This document shows positions 43,847 through 53,105 of a stretch of DNA of 64,000 nucleotides, piece by piece. Within the stretch, counting starts at the first letter, position 1. The number at the start of each line of letters is the position of its first letter. A program made the position numbers and the translations under genes. The notes below the pieces were generated by a model. It had not been told where the DNA came from, made no database searches, and saw only the letters and a list, made by a program, of their open reading frames with translations. The stretch spans positions 3,745,869 to 3,809,868 of the forward strand of contig PCDI01000001.1 of NCBI GenBank assembly GCA_002778195.1. The letters are read 5' to 3'. Source of the stretch: Raffaelea ambrosiae. Lineage: Eukaryota > Ascomycota > Sordariomycetes > Ophiostomatales > Ophiostomataceae.

Positions 43847-44763
43847 ATGACCACAAACCCGCTTTCCCAGATGCTGGGCATGGAAGAGTACAGCGACCTT
43901 GTCATAGCATGTCAGGGAGAAGAATTTAGAGTGCACAAGGTCATCATTTGCGCCCAGTCATCCGTCATCAAAGCGGCCCTGAGTGGTGATTTCCAGGTGC
44001 GCTTCCGTACGATGCCCTTCTCACGAGACATGTAGCTCGTACTAACATATGTGCACAGGAGGCAAAACGCAGCGTGCTGCAGATAGAGTTTGATATCGAC
44101 ACCGTCCGCCGCATGATCGGATTTATGTATACCTTCCCCCAGAAGTACGACATTGTAGACGCTGCGGGGGACTTGAACAACAAGGTGGATGGTGGTGCGT
44201 ATGGCAAGAACAAACCGCCTGCCGTCTCGGAGGCGGCCGCCGAGATGATGACCGCGGACCTGCTGCAACTGCACATGAAAATGAACGCGATCGCCGATTA
44301 CTACGACATCCCAAGGCTAGGCGCATTCGCCATTGAGAAGATGGGGGACATTTTCAAAACGAATTGGTCGGCGGACGACTTCCTCGATGTGGCCAGAAGA
44401 GCCCCCTCGCTGACGGGCGACAAGGCGCTCCACCACTACCTCGCCTCAGCAGCAGCCGAGCACATCGAAGAGCTGGTGTCCATGGAGCGGTTCGCAGAGC
44501 TCGATTTTGTAAACCATTTCGCGTTGCGACTCGCGCGCGACTACACACACCTGATTCAAGAACACAGGGCTCTCCAGGAATATCATCCCAATGATCCAAT
44601 AATCATCAGAATTACCGAAAATGTCTCGTTGCTCCAAACTATACACAGATGCCGTAACACCACCTTCCATTGCGAAATAACTGACGGCAGAGGTATAACG
44701 ACCGTCACACTTAAGTGTGGATGGTGCGGGTATATAGTGACTTCTGGGGGCATATTGACGTAA
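43847..44763 (+). CDS. BTB/POZ domain protein
   Basis: Exons 43847-43996 and 44059-44763; 284 residues. Near the N-terminus, EEYSDLVIACQGEEFRVHKV followed by ICAQSSVIKAAL is the first half of a BTB fold (D-x-x-H motif). DIDTVRRMIGFMYT supplies the second half. The rest is helical and ends with a CGWCGY pair of cysteines. Fungal BTB-only proteins are numerous and act as homodimers or Cul3 adaptors in ubiquitination, but partners here are unknown. I chose the ATG at 43847 (A at -3) over 43790, which would add 19 residues. Confidence 0.85.
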
Positions 44764-45607
44764 TAAGGGAGGCTAGCTTACTGAACACCGTGTATATAAT
44801 CAAAGCCCTTGCCAGTGGACAACCAAGGAAGGAGGAAGGATGCGTTCTGTCATCGTTGTCTTCTTGCTGCTTTTTCGGTTGCTTTTAGGCGACCAGTGAC
44901 AATAAAGAGCTTACAAGGGCTTCCTTTTTGCTACGCCGCATCCGACCAATATATATTGCAACTATTGCTAATAGTGGTCCCTCCTCCTATCGGCCAGTGC
45001 GTTCAGCACTAGGAGGAGGGAGCTCAGCGAGGAGCCCTGTTTGCCTTGCCTGCAAGTAGAGGAGCTGTTTGGTCGGCTGTTTGTTTGTTTCTTGTCCCCG
45101 TCCCGCTGCCAATCTCTACCACCTAACGCACGATGGTGTCGAGCCCGAGAACAGGAAGCGACTACAACCATCTATCCCAGAATACATACCAGAATTTGAA
45201 ATTAGCGGGCAACGCACTCTTTAGGAGAATAGAACAAAGAACACATGAAACAGTTTCCAGAGTGTCAATAACACACAGCACAGGACGTGCTCCCTCCAAT
45301 GTGAAGTCGGAGTGGCAGGGACGCCGTCACAAAGTGTACGCATTACTTAAGTAGGACCAGTATATGCTCGTCGCGGTAGAGAATGCTGTTCTCAACATCG
45401 GGAGGAGGCCTGGCTGTAGGGAAGCTGATGATGCTGTCGTGCACTGTTCGTGGCATGTAGTTGGACGCAGTAGATGAAGCGCTGTGTAGAATAATGCCAG
45501 TCGAATGTTTGTCGAGCGCAATCTACGACAGCTCCTTTCTATACATATCTCGTGACCCGTCACTCTCTCCCTCCCTCTGGAATTCCAATGTCTATTCCCA
45601 ATCGACA
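44764..45607. other. Convergent intergenic region with hairpin
   Basis: Between the ends of the BTB and Dal5-type genes. ORF 45133-45354 (+) encodes nothing recognisable. Confidence 0.45.
44979..45020. repeat. Long hairpin-forming inverted repeat
   Basis: CCCTCCTCCT (44979-44988) pairs with AGGAGGAGGG (45011-45020), and AGTGC (44996-45000) with GCACT (45006-45010), leaving a GTTCA loop and a 7-nt bulge. It could be an RNA hairpin in a 3' UTR or a structured transcript. Confidence 0.5.
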
Positions 45608-47841
45608 TCACATGTCCGGCCCAACGCTCCGCACCGGCGCAACGTAGGCCGTCTTCTGGTCGAGGTCCACCTCGGCAACGCTCTGGTCCGAGACTTCAGC
45701 CGGGAACGTGCTGGCGCGTGCCGCGGCATCCTGCCGCTTCTGCCGCTTGTGCAGCAAGTTTGTGAAAACTGGGGGCGTGTGAGCAAACTACGCGTGGCAC
45801 TGCGTGGAAGTCGGAATCGTTGTACTTACAGACCAGGATGACCGAGATGAGGGTAAAGGCGAGCACGGCCGGAAAGCCGCGTGGGAATTTGGGAGCTGTG
45901 GTCTGCGGAAACAGCAGAAGCGGGAGAAACGAGTCTGCGGCGAGAAACGGGGGTGAGCAGATGGTATCCAGGGCTTTCACTGCAAATGGGGCGAAGACGA
46001 CTCACTTGTGACATAGAACAGCGCATTCATGCTCGCAATGGTTAGAGCACGCTCCTCTGCGTTTCCGTTGTTGATCTCGTTGGCCCAGGTCTGGCAGGAG
46101 GCGGTCAGCAAAGCAGGAGAGGAAAAGAGAGAAACGCGCGGAAAGAGAGGCCCTACCCATGCAACGGCCGTGGTGTAGCCGCCGGAAACAAAGAAGAAGC
46201 CCACGACCTTGGGCATGTCTGCTGCGGGCCAGGCGGTCAGAATCGAGGATCCGACGACGGTCGTGCCCATCTGCGAATGTCAGCGACTATCCGAAATCGC
46301 GAGACCACGAGATCACGAAATCACGAAATGCCGTACCAAAGGACCAATCAGCCAGTAGGCCCGGGAGCCCGTCAGGTCCGACATGAACCCCCACGTGAAG
46401 TCGGTCACCATGGTCAAGACATGCGCGCAGGCGGGGATGACATTGCGCAATGTGTTGGAGTATCCGGCGCTGGCTGTTCCGGGGAGAGTGTTAGCGAAAC
46501 CCGATTGTCCCGTCTTCCCATCGTCTCGCTTTCGATTTTTCGATTCTTCGATTTTTCGATTTTTTTCGTATCTCAAGACTTGCTTACCAAGATAGATGGC
46601 AAAGTAGTTGTTGGCCTGGCATGAGTTTCCGTACTTTTGTGCGAGCAGCAGCGTCAGTGACAGCCCATACACGGGACAATTCGGGGCACGACGGGGCCAG
46701 CGAGCAAGACGTACAAAGACATACATGACGCAGAGCGTCCACCAGCGCCAACTGCCCAGCATGCGCCGCAGCAGCTTCAGGTCCATCTTGCCTGTGATCT
46801 CGGCCTTGCCCGCCCGGGCGCCGCGCTCCATGACCAGCTTCTTGTCTTCCTCCGTCAGGTACCACGCGGTCGTGTTGTGAGGAAAGTCTGGCAAAAAGAA
46901 CCAGACGGCGAGGCCGACCGGCGCCGACATGCATCCGCAGACTGGGGTGGTTAGGGCAAGAGAAGGAGAAGAAGCTCGAGAGAGGACACAGGAACACGCA
47001 CTGATATAGAGCCACCGCCAGCCTGCCATGCCGAGGCGGCCGTCGAGCGAGGCCTGGATGCCGGCCTGCATGAAGCCCGACGTGGCCTGGCCGAAGAAGC
47101 CGGTGATGTGCCAGATGGCCAAGCGCTTGGCCAGCTCAGCCTTGGTGTACCACATGCCGAGGAGGAAGATGATGATGGGCGAGAAGGCCGCCTCGAAGAA
47201 GCCCACCATGAAGCGGAAGGCGTACATGTCGCCGCTGCTGCGGGCGCCGGCCTGGGCAAATCTGGGTTTGTTAGACAGGGAAAAGAAAAAAAAAAGCGAA
47301 ACATCAATGCCCAAATACAACAAAGGAAAAGAAAAGAACAAGGAAAGAAGTCTCACGTAAAGACAGTCCAGCCCACCGAGGTAATCGCCAGACAATAGCG
47401 TGGCCGTATCTTCAAGGCGAGCATGTTGAAGGGGATCTGCATGACGGCAAAGGAGATGTTGTAGCAGACTGGCGCGAGAGAGACGTTAGTGCACTGGCTG
47501 TCACCTGCCGTGTCTCGGCCGCACCATCAAAACAGCACATTGGACGCACTCTGCATGATCGTATACTCGTTTCCCTGGATGTCGAGGTCCTCCTTCATGC
47601 CCGTCACGTAGGCGTTGGACAGGTTGGACTGGTCAATGTACAAGATCCACCAGACCAGTGTCGTGCAGATGAGGATGTTGAAGTCGAGCTTCCGCACCAG
47701 TGCTCGCTCCTGGGGGGTCTTCAGATGCTGGTCCGCGTCCCAGAGATAGTACAGCATCCTCCTGCCCAGCGAGACCTTGGGCGGCGGCGGCGTCTGCCCG
47801 GCCGACCAGGCTGCGCTCGCTTGGTTTGGCGTCTCCTCCAT
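45608..47841 (-). CDS. MFS transporter, allantoate permease (Dal5/ACS) family
   Basis: Ten exons: 47841-47550, 47468-47357, 47261-47002, 46941-46715, 46633-46588, 46473-46337, 46270-46157, 46090-46006, 45934-45830, 45768-45608; 512 residues. LVRKLDFNILICTTLVWWIL, DQSNLSNAY, then ARSSGDMYAFRFMVGFFEAA and IWHITGFFGQATSGF are typical of the anion:cation symporters that import allantoate, ureidosuccinate, nicotinate or similar carboxylates. GTSPSSR-like motif C is not kept. Several donors are GTGCGT. Introns 5 and 6 hold TTCGATTT-like and ATCACGAA-like tandem repeats. It is divergent from the aldolase gene; four GATAA cores in the 627-bp promoter suggest nitrogen regulation. Confidence 0.88.
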
Positions 47842-48468
47842 GGTTGTCTGAAGCCTTGGAAATGTGTAATAGCCCACAACTTTACAGAGCGTCAGGGTAT
47901 GTTCCGGATGGGCATCCTCCCGATCAGACGGATATCTGGCGGCGAGTGGTCTTATACGCAGGTCTGCGCATCTGGCTTTATCGGTTCTCGACCAGAGAGT
48001 TGGCAGAGATAACGCGGCCGTCCCCTGCAGATCGTCCCATCCATCCGGGTAGGATCCGAATAGACCAGACCGACTTATCGTACAATTCAAGGACACTGCG
48101 TTGCAGTGCCAGTCCGGCTAACTGCACAGCACATACAAGTGAAGATGGTGCCTCGTCTGTTATCAGGACGGCATCGGGGCGTGACACCGACGGGACCCGA
48201 TGCCATCGGGGGTGATAGGCCAAGACACATGAGCGACAGGACGATGTGACCCTGGAATCGTAGACGGTGGTCCCTCCGCATAGGCATGTGCGGAGGGGAA
48301 GGAAAAGAGGCCGGTCGGGGTGCCAGACAGAGAGCCGAGACCCGACTCGCAAATCCGGTGGCTCTGAGTTGCTCTGAGCAGGCTGCTCGAGACGTCGGCA
48401 CAGCACGATCAAACTCCTCCTTCCGTCTTCCTCTCTCTTTCTCTCGCTCGCACACACACACCCTCACC
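47842..48468. promoter_or_regulatory. Bidirectional promoter with four clustered GATAA sites
   Basis: TTATC at 47978-47982, GATAA at 48008-48012, TTATC at 48075-48079 and 48160-48164: four cores in 187 bp, about tenfold above chance. Clusters of GATA sites are bound by AreA/NIT2 in fungal nitrogen-catabolic genes. The region lies between the starts of the Dal5-type permease and the aldolase. Confidence 0.5.
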
Positions 48469-49461
48469 ATGAGCACCGCCGACCAGCACCAGCAGCAGCT
48501 CGCGCTCGCCCGCGATGCCTGCCGCCCCAACCTCGTCAAGCAGGTCATGCGCGCCAACCGCCTGGCCCACTCCTTTGGCCTGCGCGTCGCCTTCTCCACC
48601 GAGATGCCTCTCGTTGCGAAGCGCGCCGGCTACTCCGCCGTGCTCATGAACCTCGAGCACATGGCCATGGGCATGGAGACGATGCGCGACGTCGCCGTCA
48701 GCTGCCTCAATGTGGGCATCACGCCCATGGTGGTGGTGCCGACGTGCGCGCAGGAGTGGATCTCGCGGTGTCTGGACTCGGGTGCCCAGGCGATTGTGGT
48801 GCCGCACGTCGACAGCGTCGAGCAGGCGCGCCTGTGCGTGCGGGCCTCCAAGTTTCCGCCGCTGGTGAGGAGAGCCTCCTCGTTGTCGAGCTAGTCATAC
48901 CATTCTGCACAGCTGACCGCCCAGGGACACCGCTCTGTGACCATGGTGACGGCCATGACGCAGTACACGGCGACGCTGTCGTACGCCGCCATCGCCGAGG
49001 TCGTCAACGAGGAGGTCCTGATCATGCCCATGATCGAGACCAAGGACGGCGTCGAGAACTGCGAGTACGTGCTGGGAATCGACTCTGTCGGTGTCGCCCA
49101 GTCCTCGACTGACACTCGCCTAGGCTCATTGCCGCCGTGCCCGGCATCGACGCCCTTTTCATCGGCTGTGCCGATCTGTGCATGGAGTAGGTGCTGCTGC
49201 TGCTGCTGCTTCTTTCTGGGAGGATACCAGGATACCACTGGTCAGCCGCCCACGGTTGACTGATGGACTGACTGTTTGGACGCGCAGGCTCGGCATCCCC
49301 GGCCAGTACGACTCGGAGCTCTTCCACGCCACGGTGGCACGCATCGCCGGGGCTGCCGAGAAGGCCAGCATCGACGGCCGCCAGGTGTTTGTCGGTCTCG
49401 GCGGCCTGGAGCCGCGCCCGGATCTGCTGGAGACCTTTGCGAAGCGCCACAGCGCCATACG
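48469..49461 (+). CDS. HpcH/HpaI-type aldolase / citrate lyase family, 3' end lost in gap
   Basis: Exons 48469-48864, 48925-49064, 49124-49186 and 49288-49461, then donor GTGAGC and the gap; 257 residues visible. VLMNLEHMAMGMETMRD, GITPMVVVP, the metal-ligand MPMIETKDGVENCE and FIGCADLCMELGIPG follow the HpcH/HpaI fold, a TIM barrel using a divalent metal to split 2-keto-3-deoxy acids into pyruvate and an aldehyde, or cleaving related acids. The family is usually 255-300 residues, so only a short tail is missing and presumably lies in the N-run. It shares its promoter with the Dal5-type permease. The substrate is unknown. Confidence 0.85.
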
Positions 49462-49478
49462 GTGAGCTCAAAAGATTG

Positions 49479-49659
49479 CCCCCCCCCCCCCCCCCNNNNN
49501 NNNNNNNNNNNNNNNNNNNNNNNNNNNNNNNNNNNNNNNNNNNNNNNNNNNNNNNNNNNNNNNNNNNNNNNNNNNNNNNNNNNNNNNNNNNNNNNNNNNN
49601 NNNNNNNNNNNNNNNNNNNNNNNNNNNNNNNNNNNGGGGGGGGGGGGGGGGGGGGGGGG
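49479..49659. other. Assembly gap flanked by C- and G-homopolymers
   Basis: Seventeen C (49479-49495), 140 N (49496-49635) and 24 G (49636-49659). The symmetrical homopolymers look like sequencing or scaffolding artefacts. After the gap, 49660-49981 holds no recognisable aldolase exon and serves as promoter for the next gene. Confidence 0.9.
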
Positions 49660-49981
49660 TTGGAATGCTGAAATACACAAAATGCCCAAATTTCCCGGCA
49701 TTTGCACTCTGGGCGAGGACTGCGCCTGCTCTAGGATGCCAACGAACCAGACTGTAGATGGGTTGGCCGGGCCGTCCAATACCAGCGGAGATAGTCGAAG
49801 CCATCATGTTGTTGCTGTAGCGTCCCGTGACGTCACCTGTCATGATACCAGACCACACCACCATAAAAACAAGGCCACCTCGACCAGTCGCAGACGAGAT
49901 CTCGCGAACCTTCATCAGTATTCCATACCTAGTTCAATCGAAAACCCTCTTACCACAGTTTGTTGACGCGTCACTGTCAAG

Positions 49982-50539
49982 ATGAAGACCGCGCTGCTCG
50001 TTGTGGACATGCAAAACACGTTCGCGTCCATGGTGACAAAGTCTCTCCCCAATGTCGTCCGCCTGGTCTCCCACTTCCGCTCCCTGGGCCTGCCCGTGAT
50101 CTTCACCCAACACGGCCACACGCCCGACGAGCTGGTCCCCCACTCCACGAACCAGCTCGTCCGCAAGTGGGGCATTGACGGGTCCATCCACTACGGCAGC
50201 CGCGCCTGGGAGTTTTTGCCAGAGATCGCACCGCTCGTCCAACAGGGCACCCTGCCGGTGATACCGAAGCACACGTACGACGCATTTCTGGGGACGCCGC
50301 TGGAGCCGCTGCTCAGGGACGAGGGGGTGGACCGCGTGGTGGTGTGCGGCGTCATGACGGACTGCTGCTGCGACACGTCGGGGCGGGGGAGCTTCAACCG
50401 GGGCTGGGAGACGTGGATGGTGGGGGATGCGTGCGGGACGGCCAATGCGGAGCAGCAAAAGCGGGGGCTGGCGGTGTTTGCGTTTGCCTACGGGGAGGTG
50501 CTGTCGACGGAGGAGGCGATGCGGAGGATCACGGCCTGA
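49982..50539 (+). CDS. Isochorismatase-family cysteine hydrolase
   Basis: Single exon, 185 residues. LLVVDMQNTF carries D9, K96 lies in IPKHTYDAF, and GVMTDCCCDTSGR supplies the nucleophile, by spacing C129. These three residues form the D-K-C triad of isochorismatase-like hydrolases, which also include N-carbamoylsarcosine amidase, nicotinamidase and ureidoacrylate hydrolases. Three consecutive cysteines at 128-130 are unusual. Length fits the family. It is cytosolic with no targeting signal. Next to an allantoate-type permease, an amidase or carbamoyl hydrolase role is more likely than isochorismate hydrolysis, but this is inference. Confidence 0.88.
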   Translation: MKTALLVVDMQNTFASMVTKSLPNVVRLVSHFRSLGLPVIFTQHGHTPDELVPHSTNQLVRKWGIDGSIHYGSRAWEFLPEIAPLVQQGTLPVIPKHTYDAFLGTPLEPLLRDEGVDRVVVCGVMTDCCCDTSGRGSFNRGWETWMVGDACGTANAEQQKRGLAVFAFAYGEVLSTEEAMRRITA

Positions 50540-51334
50540 GATGTGTACATGGCTCATGAGATGCATGCACACTTCCATTTGTCACTCGGACATCTTGTCA
50601 TTTGCCGTCGAAATGGCGAGCATGAAAGACGACAAGAATAGACGAAAAGAATAGATGGGGTTCACACCATTCATGTTTTGGACTTTGGTTTTCCAAATTG
50701 ACGCGGATGTGGTCGATCCCCGGTGCTTTGCAGGGCAGAATACACAGACAGTCGAGCACAACTTCGATGGCTTGCCACTCGTCCCGTTGTGTCGTGGAGG
50801 TGGATGAGGCAGCCAAGTCTACCTTTGTCAAGCTAGAGAGCAGAACAGGCCCCAGGCAAGGTGTAGCTTTGATAGTTCGATTGAGACAAGCCCGACTTTG
50901 TGAAGAGAACGAAAGGAAGTGAAAAGACTTCATTGAGTCAGCGACGTAGAGGAGATTTGTCGGGCTTTCACGGCACAAACACTAGACATCTTAAACAGAG
51001 TTCTCGTTCATGGCCATGTCACGTTTGTCCCTTTGGCCGGGTTGCATGGAGTCGGCCTTGAATGCTAGCTGAGACTGGGCCAAGTCAAGCTCCATCTGGA
51101 GAGGAAAACAGCAAGCTTCGGTTACTCGAAATGCACGTAAGCTGACATGGCGTTGTAGATGGACAAGCGCACCACACGTGACAACAATGAAGATCCTAGC
51201 GATGCTTGCCATCAAGACGGCCCCGGCACCTCCCACTAAAGTAGGTTTTCCACATCTCGACTTGCTCATACTAAACCAAGGCCAGAAAACAGCTTGCGCG
51301 AGTGCAGCCTCTGACTGGTCACCAACGTTCCAGA
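50540..51334. other. Intergenic, no gene seen
   Basis: Short ORFs on both strands without domains. Contains the promoter of the following serine hydrolase. Confidence 0.45.
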
Positions 51335-52964
51335 ATGGAGCTGCTTGAGGCTCCTGCATTCCAGTCGCTGGTGGCCGACTTGATGCAGCGGCACAGAATT
51401 CCCGGCCTCTCGGTTGCAGTGGTCCACCAGGGCGCAATGGCCTCGACCGGCTTTGGCATGGCGGATGTGGAAAGCGGCATACCTTGCACGGGCGATACGC
51501 TTTTTGATATGGCCTCTTGTTCCAAGTCCCTGACTGCTGCGTCTGTGGCTTTGCTGGTCGACGACAAAGATTATCCTGACGTGCAGTACGAAGCATTGAT
51601 GTCGCATCTCTTGCCCGAAGACTTTGTTATGCAAGAAACGAGTTATACAGACGGCGTCACGGTTGCAGATGTGCTCAGCCACCAAACTGGAATGGCTGGG
51701 TACTGATTTCTCCTTTTGTTGGGTTATTATTTTTCTGTTTTTTCTTCTTCTTTAACTTCCAACCTTCTTTTCTTGGTTGACTCCCTGGACAATGCACCCG
51801 CCTAACTGTACGCGCAGTCACGATAGCGCCCTCATGGGCCCCCACGCTGCCCATCCGGACAATGCCAAGTCTGTCACAAGAAATCTTCGAAATCTCAAGG
51901 CGGCTGCGCCACTCCGCTCCCGGTACCTCTACTGCAACCAGATGTTCACCGTGGCGACCCATCTGGTGGAAGAAACCACGGGAAAGAGCTTCGCCGAGTT
52001 TCTGGACGACCGCTTCTTCGCGCCCCTGCAAATGGAGTCGACAACGCTGCAGCCATCGAGCGCCACGGCGAAAGGCTGGGGCCCTCGCATGGCCCGAGGC
52101 TACATCTGGGACGGGGACGAGAGGCGTGCCGTCGACGCGCCCGAGTGCCCGGAGGGCCAGGGCGCCGGCTCCATCCTGTCCAGCGCCCGAGACTTTATCC
52201 AATACGTCAAGGCACTGCTCTACCAGGAGGGCCCCATCAACCGCCGCGTGTACCAAGGACTGACCCGGATGCGCTCCATTGTGGATCCGAGCTGCCGGCG
52301 CCTCCAGCCGCACACCACGCCCGCCATCTACACCGCCGGCATGGAGATGTGCTTTTACCGTGAGACGATGGTCGTCGGCCACGACGGCAACATCCCCGGC
52401 TTTTCCAGCCGCTTTGTGTTCCTGCCTGGCATGCGGCTGGGCGTGGTGGTCATGGGAAATGCGGGCGGGGCCTCCGCCGCGGCAACGACGATCACCCGGG
52501 CACTGATGGACGCCGTGCTCGACGTGCCCATGGAGGACCGCGTTGCGCCGCGGCCTCCAGGCAGGCCCAAGGGCGACAAACAGCCACGGGAAACCTCGAA
52601 GAAGCAGAAACAAGAACAAAAACAAAGAGGGAAGCAACGCCCGTCCCCACCCGCCCAGGCGGTGCCTCTCGAGGCGTATGTGGGCACCTACTGGGACGCC
52701 GGGTACCACGCCTTGACTGTGGAGATCAAGGATGGCCAGCTCTACGTGGATGCTACGGGCCGCAGTGCGGGCTTCACGCTCACATTCGAGCATGCCAAGG
52801 ACGGCACGGAGTTCGTTGCCCATTTGTGGGACGATGTCGAGTTCAGTGTGGAACCGGTGGAAGCAACATTTGTCTTGGATGAATACAAGAAAGGGATCAA
52901 GATGGGGTTGGATTTGGAACCTGCGATCAAGGAGCTGATCTGGTTTCAGTGTCAAAGCGGTTGA
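51335..52964 (+). CDS. Beta-lactamase-like serine hydrolase (class C / penicillin-binding-protein fold)
   Basis: Exons 51335-51699 and 51818-52964 (118-nt intron with CCTAAC branch site); 503 residues. SCSK at 61-64 is the SxxK nucleophile motif, YCN at 160-162 the YxN motif, and VGHDGNIPGF the HxG third motif. The C-terminal domain (about 415-503, EAYVGTYWDAGYHALTVEIK) is a lipocalin-like DUF3471-type module. Between them is a lysine- and glutamine-rich linker (KQKQEQKQRGK) of low complexity. Fungal members hydrolyse esters, amides or lactones and often sit in metabolite clusters. No signal peptide is seen. The 3' end is 141 bp from the convergent amidase gene. Confidence 0.88.
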
Positions 52965-53105
52965 ACGAACAGAAGAAGAGAAAAGAACACATCCCGTATT
53001 GGTCGCATCTGCCTCCCGCTCATGTGCTTGGTCAACACAGACCCGGCCCTTCTCTCCGTGCGCAGCTCACAGGGGTTTCCCGAGCAAAACAGCCACGTTT
53101 GGCTG

